From: a virus
Strand: one strand, 5' to 3'
Length of the DNA stretch: 64,000 bases
Virus record (IMG/VR): IMGVR_UViG_3300037247_001116
Span: 1 to 64,000 of that record
Shown here: positions 15,604-22,717 of the stretch, in pieces
Position numbering within the stretch: position 1 is the stretch's first letter
How the letters are laid out: the number at the start of each line of letters is the position of its first letter
The notes under the pieces: model-generated
The model's input: only the letters and a program-made list of their open reading frames with translations
What the model was told of the DNA's origin: nothing
The model's database searches: none
Program-made: the position numbers and the translations under genes

Positions 15604-15777
15604 TTAACTATTGTTTGCTCGTTGTACCGCCCAAGCAATAGCGTAAACACCCGCACAAACACCGATCACTATTCGCCCTTCGGGGAAGGTAAACACCCAA
15701 CCAATCAAAGCCAGTAACCCTATCACTGTCATTGCTAAAATAACCCCTGCTAATGCATCTAAAAATAGATCTTTCAT
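15604..15777 (-). CDS. two-span membrane protein, 57 aa
   Basis: GGAGG lies 8 nt before the ATG at 15777. Two hydrophobic segments flank a short charged loop (FPEGR). The size and topology fit small holins as well as unrelated membrane proteins; no lysis gene is adjacent, so I leave the function open. A longer frame at 15608-15841 on the same strand is a shadow of this gene. Confidence 0.55.
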   Translation of the reverse strand: MKDLFLDALAGVILAMTVIGLLALIGWVFTFPEGRIVIGVCAGVYAIAWAVQRANNS

Positions 15778-15795
15778 GATAATTACCTCCTTTTG

Positions 15796-15963
15796 TTAAA
15801 TTAATCTTAAAAATATTTGCCCAACCCTTATTAATGCCCATAGAAAAAATAATGTTATAATAGATCCTAAAACAAAATGCAACAGCATAATTGGATATAA
15901 AATCCCCAATACAATAATAGATATTACTAAAATAAAAGATATGATGTCTTTAAATAAACTCAT
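15796..15963 (-). CDS. two-span membrane protein, 55 aa
   Basis: Starts at the ATG after AAAGGAGAAAA (15963). Two hydrophobic segments (FILVISIIVLGILYPIML and VLGSIITLFFLWALI). Function unknown; it belongs to a cluster of three or four tiny membrane proteins. Confidence 0.55.
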   Translation of the reverse strand: MSLFKDIISFILVISIIVLGILYPIMLLHFVLGSIITLFFLWALIRVGQIFLRLI

Positions 15964-15973
15964 TTTTCTCCTT

Positions 15974-16054
15974 TCAATTAACAAATATTAAATATAAACA
16001 AACACAAAACCAAAACATATTATTTTTAATCAATGCTTTCTGAATATCTGTCAT
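15974..16054 (-). CDS. tiny membrane peptide, 26 aa
   Basis: Strong AAAAAGGAG site 7 nt before the ATG. One hydrophobic segment (MFWFCVCLYLIFVN). Its quality as a gene rests on the ribosome site and its place in the membrane-protein cluster. Confidence 0.4.
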   Translation of the reverse strand: MTDIQKALIKNNMFWFCVCLYLIFVN

Positions 16055-16096
16055 AATACTCCTTTTTAAATTATAAAATTTAAAATCGGTTCCCGT

Positions 16097-16277
16097 CGAA
16101 CTTCTGTTCGCAATTAATATGGCATTTCAATCCGAGAAAAAGATAGTTCCTCTTTTTTATCTTTAGATAAAAAAGATCTTTAATATAAAGTGGTAAAAGT
16201 TTTATACCACTTTTATTAAAAGTGCAATAACTATATACTGTATATTGTCACTTATACCTGTATATAGTATACTATAT
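16097..16277. other. intergenic region dense in perfect inverted repeats
   Basis: No gene in about 230 bp. It holds a 5 bp CGAAC/GTTCG hairpin with TTCT loop (16097-16110), a 12 bp stem TCTTTTTTATCT/AGATAAAAAAGA with a 2-nt loop (16151-16176), a 9 bp stem AAAGTGGTA/TACCACTTT (16187-16213) and a 16 bp palindrome ATATAGTATACTATAT (16262-16277). On the leftward transcript it would form a folded spacer between two operons; the palindrome could be an operator. Confidence 0.55.
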
Positions 16278-16282
16278 GTATA

Positions 16283-16405
16283 TTATAACTCTTCAATAAA
16301 CTCAATTAATGAATTCTCAGAAAACTCAATCCTTTCAATGAGGTCTTCAGATTCTGCTTTTGAAATATCTTCGGATAAATAAATAGTGACATTGATTTTT
16401 CTCAT
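16283..16405 (-). CDS. small acidic protein, 40 aa
   Basis: GGAGAATGTT precedes the ATG. It opens with a beta strand (RKINVTIYLSEDIS) and continues as an acidic helix. Last gene before the inverted-repeat region. Unknown function. Confidence 0.5.
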   Translation of the reverse strand: MRKINVTIYLSEDISKAESEDLIERIEFSENSLIEFIEEL

Positions 16406-16422
16406 AACATTCTCCTTTCATT

Positions 16423-16554
16423 TTAATAAGGACATTCAATTTTTTCAACATCAACTTTTCCACAAACATTACATCTAAATCTGTAACTATCTCCTTCACG
16501 TCCTACAAGTTTCCATTTAGCAGTGAACCAATGAAACATTTTATGAAAATTCAT
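16423..16554 (-). CDS. small protein with CxxC, 43 aa
   Basis: GGAGATTGAT precedes the ATG. RFRCNVCGKV and a later CPY give half of a zinc-ribbon pattern. Unknown function. Confidence 0.5.
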   Translation of the reverse strand: MNFHKMFHWFTAKWKLVGREGDSYRFRCNVCGKVDVEKIECPY

Positions 16555-16565
16555 ATCAATCTCCT

Positions 16566-16748
16566 TTATAATGGTTTACAAGTTCTTTTTAAAATATCAA
16601 GAGTTATATTTAATTCTTTTTCCTTTTTCTTTTTCATTGTTTCAGCCTTTTTAAGACTTTTAAAAACATGGCTTCGCCCAAGCACAGGGTGAAAATCATA
16701 TCTATACCTTTTATCTTTTTTAGCTAATACATACCAAGTCGCGCACAT
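16566..16748 (-). CDS. basic hypothetical protein, 60 aa
   Basis: An N-terminal WYVLAKKDKRYRY strand is followed by a lysine-rich helix. Not recognised. Confidence 0.5.
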   Translation of the reverse strand: MCATWYVLAKKDKRYRYDFHPVLGRSHVFKSLKKAETMKKKKEKELNITLDILKRTCKPL

Positions 16749-16749
16749 T

Positions 16750-16995
16750 TTAAATTTTCCAATCTTTAATTTGTTTTAATTGAGTTTTTAAATGAATCAA
16801 ATCTTGGATTTCTTGTATAGATGGAATATCAAAAAAATCATTACAATCTCTCCATAAACAATTCCAAAATGGAGTTCCATTATAACCATATTCCATAGAC
16901 CCTCGATCACATTCGGGGCAAATAACATAAATTTCTTTATTATTTTTTACAGCATCAATTAATCTTTCTGTTTCAATTTTAACTGTTGTTTTCAT
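16750..16995 (-). CDS. zinc-finger-type hypothetical protein, 81 aa
   Basis: CPECDRG and CLWRDC (about 20 residues apart) form a likely zinc site; a C-terminal helix follows. It lies directly after the recombinase gene and may be co-expressed with it. Confidence 0.55.
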   Translation of the reverse strand: MKTTVKIETERLIDAVKNNKEIYVICPECDRGSMEYGYNGTPFWNCLWRDCNDFFDIPSIQEIQDLIHLKTQLKQIKDWKI

Positions 16996-16997
16996 AA

Positions 16998-17792
16998 TTA
17001 TTTCTCCTTTCTTATTTTTTCACAAATTTCTTTAATCATTTTTTCATCTGGTTCTGCGTATAATTCGGTTATAGCTATATTTGTGTGACCCATGACTTTT
17101 TTAAGATAAGATATATCCATGCCTTTTGTTAAACAATATTTTGCAAAACTAATTCTCATAGTTCTTGGTTCTACAATTTCGTGATCTGCAATATTCATAT
17201 CTCTTTTAATATCTTTAAACATCTTTTTTAACTGACAGTAGGTAATACTAAAAACATTTCCTCTCGTCAAGGACTCACAGTGGGCTTTCATATCATTATA
17301 GAGTTTATTATTAAGGAATGGAACATTTCTGTCCTTGTTTCCTTTAGCATTATAAAAGATTATATCCTTAGTATTAAAATTAATATGCTCTCTTTCTAAG
17401 TTTTTTAATTCTGAAGGTCTTGCCCCAAAATAAAACATAAACCTTAATATTAAATCTTTTTCATCATAATAAGTTCTTAAAATACTTTCTAAATCTTTTT
17501 CATTAAAATAATATTTGATTCCTTTTCGTTTTGTTGATTTCCATTTCGGAAACTCTAATTCTATTTTAGAATAATTTGTGTAAGCAATCATGGCTCTCTT
17601 GAAAGAGTTAATGGTGTTGTTTGATTTACCATCTTCTCTTAATTTAATTAAATAATTATTCAAGGTTTCTTGGCAAATATTATATTGACAATATTTACCA
17701 TAATAATCGACTTGTTGAAAATAAGCCATTACAGTTTTTTCAGAATTTTTATTTAATTTAAGCCATTCAAGAAATTTATCTAGTAGATTCAT
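16998..17792 (-). CDS. tyrosine recombinase (phage integrase family)
   Basis: 264 aa, XerC-sized, with a SAM-like N-terminal domain and a catalytic domain from about residue 95. Catalytic residues visible: Arg125 in GARPSELKNL, Lys153 region in GNKDRNVP, Arg213, His236 in VMGHTNIA and Tyr245 in TELYAEP. Box II reads PRTMRISF where the family has H-x-L-R-H, so both box II histidines are replaced. It could integrate the phage, resolve multimers or act as an invertase. No repressor gene was recognised in the window. Confidence 0.82.
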   Translation of the reverse strand: MNLLDKFLEWLKLNKNSEKTVMAYFQQVDYYGKYCQYNICQETLNNYLIKLREDGKSNNTINSFKRAMIAYTNYSKIELEFPKWKSTKRKGIKYYFNEKDLESILRTYYDEKDLILRFMFYFGARPSELKNLEREHINFNTKDIIFYNAKGNKDRNVPFLNNKLYNDMKAHCESLTRGNVFSITYCQLKKMFKDIKRDMNIADHEIVEPRTMRISFAKYCLTKGMDISYLKKVMGHTNIAITELYAEPDEKMIKEICEKIRKEK

Positions 17793-17807
17793 GTCTGTAT
17801 CCTTGTT

Positions 17808-18044
17808 TTAATATTTTAACAGTTCTATCCATTTCAAATTTTTCTTCTCCTTGTCGAGCTTGTTAGCCACTTTTGCAATCTCCCAAAAAGCATCATAGAG
17901 ATCGGGAACATTAGGATTTTCGATTCCATTCACCGTCATTATTTCTCTAGCCACATTAAAATAAGGACTTATGCTAAAATAATCTTCTTTTAAATCTTTA
18001 ACAGGAGTGGGTTTATAATGATTATTAGGATTGGTTTTGGTCAT
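17808..18044 (-). CDS. hypothetical protein, 78 aa
   Basis: Not recognised; proline-rich start then helix (NVPDLYDAFWEIAKVANKL). It overlaps the membrane-anchored gene upstream by 4 nt. Confidence 0.5.
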   Translation of the reverse strand: MTKTNPNNHYKPTPVKDLKEDYFSISPYFNVAREIMTVNGIENPNVPDLYDAFWEIAKVANKLDKEKKNLKWIELLKY

Positions 18045-18280
18045 GATTTTTCCTTTCTTAAATCCTCAATACATTTTTCTAAGATTAAAACACTGTCTGA
18101 ATGACTATCAGCACCTTGAATTTTTCTGCATTTTACATCTGTATTTACATATTTCGCCCTCATTGTTTTACTCACATATGTTTTTGATTGTTTTATATCA
18201 TTTAAAGTATATAATACACCACAGCATATCATGACAACAATAGATAAAATTGTACAAAATAGAATATATTTCTTGTCCAT
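18041..18280 (-). CDS. membrane-anchored small protein, 79 aa
   Basis: N-terminal signal anchor (ILFCTILSIVVMICCGVLY) followed by a soluble part with two Cys (about 51 and 69) that could form a disulfide outside the cytoplasm. Function unknown. Confidence 0.55.
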   Translation of the reverse strand: MDKKYILFCTILSIVVMICCGVLYTLNDIKQSKTYVSKTMRAKYVNTDVKCRKIQGADSHSDSVLILEKCIEDLRKEKS

Positions 18281-18281
18281 T

Positions 18282-18332
18282 TTATTTCTCCTGTATTATA
18301 GCTAGTATTAAAATTATTAATAAGGCTTCCAT
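18282..18332 (-). CDS. possible 16-aa membrane peptide
   Basis: MEALLIILILAIIQEK preceded by AAGGATATGTAAA; the last codons contain the ribosome site of the next gene. A leader-peptide role is possible. The call rests only on hydrophobicity and spacing. Confidence 0.3.
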   Translation of the reverse strand: MEALLIILILAIIQEK

Positions 18333-18333
18333 T

Positions 18334-18516
18334 TTACATATCCTTTACGATTTGCCACATTTCATCTTTTGCACTTTCAGTAAATCCTTTTAACCAATCC
18401 TGTAATTCCACCCTGCCTATGTTCCGATTGTAATTATCAAAACCTTTAAGCTCCGCTTTTGTAAGCATTCTATCAAATTGTTTTATATCTTTTCTAGTGT
18501 AATTTTTCTTTTTCAT
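18334..18516 (-). CDS. hypothetical protein, 60 aa
   Basis: Basic start (KKKNYTRKD), helical throughout. Not recognised. Lies directly after the RuvB-like gene. Confidence 0.5.
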   Translation of the reverse strand: MKKKNYTRKDIKQFDRMLTKAELKGFDNYNRNIGRVELQDWLKGFTESAKDEMWQIVKDM

Positions 18517-18517
18517 T

Positions 18518-19576
18518 TTATATCTCCTTTAAAAATTTAATTCCTTTTTCTGTTATTTTCCTCTTATTTTTAACCTCTAACAATTCTTTATGAATTAAGT
18601 AAGGCTCAATCTCAAATTCATACGTCGAGGGTTTGACTCTTAAAAAACACGCGATACTACCCTTGCTTGCGCCACCATTGCCTTTAATATAGTTAAGCAC
18701 CTTAATATCTACATCTGTTAGCCCGTCTTTGACTATTTTATTCATCTTTAACACTCGTTCCCAATCTCTACTAAAAATATATTTTCTAACCAATGTCCTT
18801 GCCATTCTCGGAGTATTTTTACAGTTTTTAGCTATTGCTCTATAAATATCTTCTGATACATTTTTGTTTGGATATTGTTTGTTTTTATAATGTTTTAAAA
18901 TTGTAATCAATTCTTCCTCATTATAATGGTTTAATTCTAATTGCAAATCACACCGTTGGATTAATGCGTCAAGATTTTTTGCAATATCTCCTTTATGTGT
19001 TGTCATAAAAATTACTGTGAAAGGTATCAAAGATTTTCCATCAACCTCAAATTTTTCAATCGTTGGTAACATGAAGAAACCAACTTTATCAGGCAATTTA
19101 TTTGCTTCATCAATAATAATAACCCCACCTTCGCACTCATTGATCTTATCCACAAACTGTTGCTCTGATTTTAACTGTCCTCCTGTTGTGAATACCACTT
19201 TTTTATTCAATAGCTCTGCAATAATTTCGGCAAGTAAAGTCTTACCGTGACCTGCGGGGGCGGAGATAAATGTGTGAGAGAATGGTTCATTGTTTTCTTT
19301 ACAGCCCTTGATTTCATCTAATATCAATGCTTTAGCTTCTTCTTGACCAACATAATTATCAAGTGTCTTAGGGCGGTACTGTTTGCTTCCAGAGCCTCCC
19401 TTTAATTCAGAAGTGTCTAATATCTCTGGTTTAATAGTGATGCTTAATGGGCTTTTATCTTCTTCTTCATTCCATCCATTTCTTTCAGCTTGTCTATCTG
19501 ATATAGCCTCTAATTCAATAAGACACTCCATAACATCCTTTTTATTTTCGGCATTTAAATCGTCTAGTAAAAACAT
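18518..19576 (-). CDS. RuvB-like AAA+ ATPase
   Basis: 352 aa. RuvB hexamers drive branch migration at Holliday junctions. Seen: the RuvB lead-in YRPKTLDNYVGQ (about 67-78), Walker A APAGHGKT (106-113), Walker B VIIIDEANKL (152-161), sensor I near IFMTTH, sensor II TPRMARTL, and a C-terminal winged helix (from about residue 285). An acidic 60-residue N-terminal extension is unusual. With the RuvC-like nuclease at 2.1 kb it gives the phage two of the three Ruv functions. Clamp-loader relatives are less likely because of the winged helix. Confidence 0.75.
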   Translation of the reverse strand: MFLLDDLNAENKKDVMECLIELEAISDRQAERNGWNEEEDKSPLSITIKPEILDTSELKGGSGSKQYRPKTLDNYVGQEEAKALILDEIKGCKENNEPFSHTFISAPAGHGKTLLAEIIAELLNKKVVFTTGGQLKSEQQFVDKINECEGGVIIIDEANKLPDKVGFFMLPTIEKFEVDGKSLIPFTVIFMTTHKGDIAKNLDALIQRCDLQLELNHYNEEELITILKHYKNKQYPNKNVSEDIYRAIAKNCKNTPRMARTLVRKYIFSRDWERVLKMNKIVKDGLTDVDIKVLNYIKGNGGASKGSIACFLRVKPSTYEFEIEPYLIHKELLEVKNKRKITEKGIKFLKEI

Positions 19577-19579
19577 ATA

Positions 19580-19861
19580 TTACTCCTTATTTTCTAAACA
19601 TATTGGGCAATGTCTTTGTGGTTTTTTCACTTTTGTTTTAAGATGTTTTTCATGCGTTTTCGCTTCTGAATATCCGTCATATTCTGCAATAATATTGTAC
19701 TTAAACCCTATATTGTTTCTATTTAAAACAGCCATTAATTTTGAACCGTTCCCGCTTCTATGTAATTTCATTCTCTTTTCAACATTTTTGGCTATACCAG
19801 TATAATGCTTGGCGTGTTTGTAAGGCTTATCGAAATGGATAACATACACTTTCCAAGACAT
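19580..19861 (-). CDS. GIY-YIG nuclease
   Basis: 93 aa. VYVIHF and HYTGIA, about 12 residues apart, form the GIY...YIG core; KNVEKRMKLHRSGNGSKL gives the conserved Arg and the helix, and THEKHLK the metal-binding Glu. A Cys pair (CPICL) ends the chain. Single-domain GIY-YIG proteins act as homing or repair-type nucleases. Neighbour of an HNH gene, so this spot may be a mobile insertion point. Confidence 0.75.
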   Translation of the reverse strand: MSWKVYVIHFDKPYKHAKHYTGIAKNVEKRMKLHRSGNGSKLMAVLNRNNIGFKYNIIAEYDGYSEAKTHEKHLKTKVKKPQRHCPICLENKE

Positions 19862-19876
19862 TTTTTCATAACTTCC

Positions 19877-20149
19877 CTATATTAAAATAATTTTTAATTT
19901 TTCTTTCAATGTAAATTTATTGTCCTTTATTCCATTACATTCGCTATGAGTCAATCGCAAATTATCCAATTTATTATTGCCACCCTTTGATTTTGGCAAG
20001 ATATGATCTATAGTAGAATTGGTCAGTATGCCCTTGCATATATCACATTTCAATCTTCCATACTTCTCTATATTAATTATTTTTAACACTTCTAATTTTG
20101 AAATCCATCCCATTTCATATGCTAAATATATAAGTGTTTTATCCTTCAT
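19877..20149 (-). CDS. HNH endonuclease (McrA-type)
   Basis: 90 aa. CDICKG, then IDHILPKSKGGNNKLDNLRLTH and SECN: the zinc-bound HNH with D-H, N and H in order. Small free-standing HNH genes are mobile elements or assist packaging. Its ATG overlaps the TGA of the upstream gene. Confidence 0.82.
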   Translation of the reverse strand: MKDKTLIYLAYEMGWISKLEVLKIINIEKYGRLKCDICKGILTNSTIDHILPKSKGGNNKLDNLRLTHSECNGIKDNKFTLKEKLKIILI

Positions 20150-20322
20150 AATTTCTCTCCCTTTATCATGGCATAATATTCTTTAAGCATATAATCCCTT
20201 AACTTGGGTGCTAATTCATAAATATGTTTTATTTTATCCTCTGCTCCTTCTAAACCATATCTATTAATCGCCTTTTGTAAGCTCTCTCTTGCCATTAATT
20301 GTATAATGTCATAAGACTTCAT
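20146..20322 (-). CDS. small helical protein, 58 aa
   Basis: MKSYDIIQLMARESLQKAI then KIKHIYELAPKLRDYML: all-helical, unknown. It overlaps both neighbours by 4 nt. Confidence 0.55.
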   Translation of the reverse strand: MKSYDIIQLMARESLQKAINRYGLEGAEDKIKHIYELAPKLRDYMLKEYYAMIKGEKL

Positions 20323-20507
20323 TTATTTTTAACCTCCAAGCAAACACCTCTTACATCTGTGATTCTGTTGGTTACTTCTCCCCCTATGAGCTTTTTAGAT
20401 TGGACTCTGGCTTTTTCACACATTTCTATGTTGTCCATTGGAACTTGAACTGTATGAGAACCCGCAAAATTAGTTGTGATTAATAAAATAAGTAAAAAAT
20501 TCATCAT
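20319..20507 (-). CDS. small secreted protein, 62 aa
   Basis: N-terminal signal sequence (FLLILLITTNFAGS) then a 45-residue mature part with two Cys. Likely exported or anchored in the envelope. AGGAG precedes two adjacent ATG codons; either could be used. Confidence 0.5.
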   Translation of the reverse strand: MMNFLLILLITTNFAGSHTVQVPMDNIEMCEKARVQSKKLIGGEVTNRITDVRGVCLEVKNK

Positions 20508-20517
20508 TGATCTCCTG

Positions 20518-20619
20518 TTATAAAGAATTATAAAATTTTACAGCTTCTGACAACCATATAATAACAAGCCTTTTTATTTCATAATTAAGAAAATCATCTG
20601 TTTTAATTTTATGTGTCAT
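20518..20619 (-). CDS. tiny protein, 33 aa
   Basis: A strong AAGGGGG site stands before the ATG. Short, with a hydrophobic stretch (LVIIWLSEAV). Unknown. Confidence 0.4.
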   Translation of the reverse strand: MTHKIKTDDFLNYEIKRLVIIWLSEAVKFYNSL

Positions 20620-20785
20620 TATATCCCCCTTTCATGCATTCAGTATAACATATTTCTGCCTGTAATTCAAGATCGCTTGTTAAAATATCTAACATATCCT
20701 TCTCTGATTGCATCATCATTCTTTCATCTGCATTAGAAAGAAGATAATACATTTGTTTTTTAAGTTGTATTAGTGTATGTTTCAT
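20609..20785 (-). CDS. small helical protein, 58 aa
   Basis: Start at the ATG 20785 after GGAAAGATTAAA. Rich in Met and Glu (DERMMMQSEKDML), helical. Unknown function. Confidence 0.5.
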   Translation of the reverse strand: MKHTLIQLKKQMYYLLSNADERMMMQSEKDMLDILTSDLELQAEICYTECMKGGYNDT

Positions 20786-20786
20786 T

Positions 20787-20915
20787 TTAATCTTTCCATT
20801 CAAAGCCAAGCAATCTATGAAAATTACTTACTCCAAATTCTTCTATGCAATGCCAATTTATCCACGATATAAAAGTGACACACTGGCTTGGTCTTATCCA
20901 ACCTAAATATTTCAT
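20787..20915 (-). CDS. small Trp-rich protein, 42 aa
   Basis: GGAGGG stands 7 nt before the ATG. Five Trp in 42 residues. Its stop lies just before the next ATG. Unknown. Confidence 0.5.
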   Translation of the reverse strand: MKYLGWIRPSQCVTFISWINWHCIEEFGVSNFHRLLGFEWKD

Positions 20916-20931
20916 TGTATTACCCTCCTTT

Positions 20932-21114
20932 TTAAACATTAAAATATTCGCTTGTTGTGTTTACTAAAGTCTTTTTCCTAAATACCCTATGTACTTTCCT
21001 ACCTTCCTTATAATAGTACCCTCTGTTAAAATTTGTCTTAGTGTATTCCTTCCCTCTGTGGGTAAAATCTACCCCTATTGGAATAAATTTAAAAGCTATT
21101 TCAATCACTGTCAT
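20932..21114 (-). CDS. basic hypothetical protein, 60 aa
   Basis: Strongly basic and beta-rich (FTHRGKEYTKTNFNRGYYYKEGRKVHRVFRKK), possibly nucleic-acid binding. Not recognised. Confidence 0.5.
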   Translation of the reverse strand: MTVIEIAFKFIPIGVDFTHRGKEYTKTNFNRGYYYKEGRKVHRVFRKKTLVNTTSEYFNV

Positions 21115-21116
21115 AA

Positions 21117-21305
21117 TTATTTTCCTTTCTTTTCTCTATAAGCAACCCATACACCGTTTAATTTTAAATACCACTCCTTGCCCTTTATTATGTTCTTTCT
21201 TATCTCTTCTTCTGACGAACTCCATTCTACCCATTCATAATCATTGCCGACTGTAATTTTTAAAGCCTTTGTTATATCTCTTTCAAATTGTGTTTCGTCT
21301 TTCAT
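21117..21305 (-). CDS. hypothetical protein, 62 aa
   Basis: The start is the ATG at 21305 behind GGAGGACAATC; the longer open frame to 21350 lies inside the previous gene. Contains a Trp-rich hairpin (YEWVEWSSSEEE). Unknown. Confidence 0.5.
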   Translation of the reverse strand: MKDETQFERDITKALKITVGNDYEWVEWSSSEEEIRKNIIKGKEWYLKLNGVWVAYREKKGK

Positions 21306-21306
21306 T

Positions 21307-21477
21307 TTAGATTGTCCTCCCGTTTTTCCATTTTTTAGATACCCAATCATAGCGGTATTTTTCTAAAAAAGATTTAACATAGTCTGAATTTTCGGGAAAT
21401 TTAACAACGTATTCGTTCATTTCCTTCGGATTCATTAATTTATAAAGTGCTAATTCTCCCTTTCGTAACTTCGGCAT
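21307..21477 (-). CDS. small basic protein, 56 aa
   Basis: MPKLRKGELALYKLMNPKEM; basic and helical. Its last codons hold the GGAGG of the next gene, which shows gene packing. Unknown function. Confidence 0.5.
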   Translation of the reverse strand: MPKLRKGELALYKLMNPKEMNEYVVKFPENSDYVKSFLEKYRYDWVSKKWKNGRTI

Positions 21478-21490
21478 AAGATATTCCTTT

Positions 21491-21655
21491 CTATTTAATA
21501 TATTTTATAAAAACACCCACCCACAATATAGTCCAACCCGAAACAAAGAAAATTGCTTCGCTCAGCTCGGCATTGGGGAACATCAATCCTATAACAGCCC
21601 CTACAAACAAATAACCGCCAAAGAATATCATTACATTTGCTATTGATTTTTCCAT
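21491..21655 (-). CDS. two-span membrane protein, 54 aa
   Basis: Two hydrophobic segments (VMIFFGGYLFVGAVIGLMF and AIFFVSGWTILWVGVFI). Unknown function. Confidence 0.5.
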   Translation of the reverse strand: MEKSIANVMIFFGGYLFVGAVIGLMFPNAELSEAIFFVSGWTILWVGVFIKYIK

Positions 21656-21668
21656 ATTATCCCCTTTT

Positions 21669-21839
21669 CTATTTTATTTCAAAAGTTTCTGCGAAATTAA
21701 CCATTAAAAGATCGCACATATCCATTTCATCTTTAAATTCGCCTTTGTATGTTCCCGCTTTTTCTAGTCCATTATATTCTTGTTCTAATAGACCTTCAAT
21801 AAAACATTTTTCTTCATGTGTTAAATTGATTGTGTACAT
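21669..21839 (-). CDS. acidic small protein, 56 aa
   Basis: AAAAGGAG precedes the ATG. Acidic helical chain with one Cys pair (CFIEG...MCDLL). Unknown function. Confidence 0.5.
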   Translation of the reverse strand: MYTINLTHEEKCFIEGLLEQEYNGLEKAGTYKGEFKDEMDMCDLLMVNFAETFEIK

Positions 21840-21851
21840 ATTATTCTCCTT

Positions 21852-22049
21852 TTATTTATTATCTATTTTCCACCAACCATAAAATGTGTCCTCGTCATGA
21901 TCTACATATATTACTTGGCATAATTCGCCTTGATTACACCCCGCTTTAATCATCTTTTCGATATGTTCTATACTACATTCATCTAATACCATTCCTTCTT
22001 GATCTCTGAAAAAATACTCTATATTGTGCATTAAAATTGTCTCTGTCAT
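21852..22049 (-). CDS. acidic hypothetical protein, 65 aa
   Basis: AAAAGGAG precedes the ATG. Ends in CQVIYVDHDEDTFYGWWKI. Not recognised. Confidence 0.5.
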   Translation of the reverse strand: MTETILMHNIEYFFRDQEGMVLDECSIEHIEKMIKAGCNQGELCQVIYVDHDEDTFYGWWKIDNK

Positions 22050-22064
22050 TTTTATTATCTCCTT

Positions 22065-22199
22065 TTAAATTATTATATTCTGTGATCTGATTATATCGCC
22101 ATATTCTCTTTCCCATTCCTCAAAATTAAGAGGTATTTCATCTTCCGTACAATTATCAATATAAAAATCATAATGTTGCATGAAGTCATAGCTGTCCAT
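22065..22199 (-). CDS. acidic small protein, 44 aa
   Basis: Asp/Glu/Tyr-rich (YDFYIDNCTEDEIP). It lies directly downstream of the stable hairpin at 22220-22259, with no other leader. Unknown function. Confidence 0.45.
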   Translation of the reverse strand: MDSYDFMQHYDFYIDNCTEDEIPLNFEEWEREYGDIIRSQNIII

Positions 22200-22219
22200 T
22201 TTAAATTCCTTTTCTTGTA

Positions 22220-22259
22220 GGAAGGGATAAGAAAAGCATCAACTGATCTTACCCCTTCC
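22220..22259 (-). promoter_or_regulatory. 13 bp stem-loop between two early genes
   Basis: Arms 22220-22232 and 22247-22259 pair over 13 bp with a single G-U on the minus-strand RNA, loop 14 nt. No U-tract follows on the transcript, so it is not an intrinsic terminator. It may be an RNase III site or protect the upstream 3' end. Confidence 0.6.
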
Positions 22260-22281
22260 AGTTTGTGCAGGGAGGATAAAT

Positions 22282-22449
22282 CTATTCAAATATCTCTTTA
22301 TATGTATCTTCAATCTCTGTGTCAAGCCATTCATTATAACCTCGAACACCATATTCCAACATTTCTGATAATTGCTGTTCGCTCTGATTCCCAAGAATGA
22401 CACTAATATCATGTCCGATTAATTTGTCAATCATATCTTGTCTTTTCAT
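22282..22449 (-). CDS. acidic hypothetical protein, 55 aa
   Basis: First gene behind the -10 at 22477-22482; AAAAGGAG stands 10 nt before the ATG. Acidic, helical, with LEYGVRGYNEWLD. Unknown function. Confidence 0.5.
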   Translation of the reverse strand: MKRQDMIDKLIGHDISVILGNQSEQQLSEMLEYGVRGYNEWLDTEIEDTYKEIFE

Positions 22450-22476
22450 GTCTCTTTTCTCCTTTTCGTTGTTCTA

Positions 22477-22487
22477 AGTATACCATA
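22477..22487 (-). promoter_or_regulatory. extended -10 promoter
   Basis: TATGgTATACTT on the minus strand is identical to the -10 part of the other promoters, but the only TTGACA (22514-22509) is 26 bp away, too far. The TGn extension may carry it. Predicted start near 22470. Confidence 0.5.
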
Positions 22488-22542
22488 ATTTTTATAAAAT
22501 TGCCACATTGTCAAGTTTTTTAAATCGTTATATTGCAATATG

Positions 22543-22713
22543 TTATGATATTTTTTTCAAAGCAATATTAAATAATTCCCTTTTCTTAAATCGACTTAGT
22601 GCGTCTTTTGTATTTTCGATTTCTTCCCAAACATCATAAAGCCCTTCTTCCTTTATATTGCACATCATATTGTCTAATAGCGATAACTCACAAAATTTTA
22701 ATTTCTCTTTCAT
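22543..22713 (-). CDS. small helical protein, 56 aa
   Basis: Charged and helical (VWEEIENTKDALSRFKKRELF). About 60 bp of AT-rich non-coding DNA separates it from the next promoter. Unknown function. Confidence 0.5.
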   Translation of the reverse strand: MKEKLKFCELSLLDNMMCNIKEEGLYDVWEEIENTKDALSRFKKRELFNIALKKIS

Positions 22714-22717
22714 TATA

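Noticed and set aside
15608-15841. An open frame of 77 codons on the minus strand.
   Set aside because: It overlaps the better gene at 15604-15777, which has GGAGG and two membrane spans; the longer frame has no ribosome site and odd composition.
18518-19576. AAA+ ATPase as HslU or ClpX partner for the proteases.
   Set aside because: It has the RuvB lead-in and a C-terminal winged helix, no I-domain, and no zinc-binding ClpX domain or IGF-type loop.
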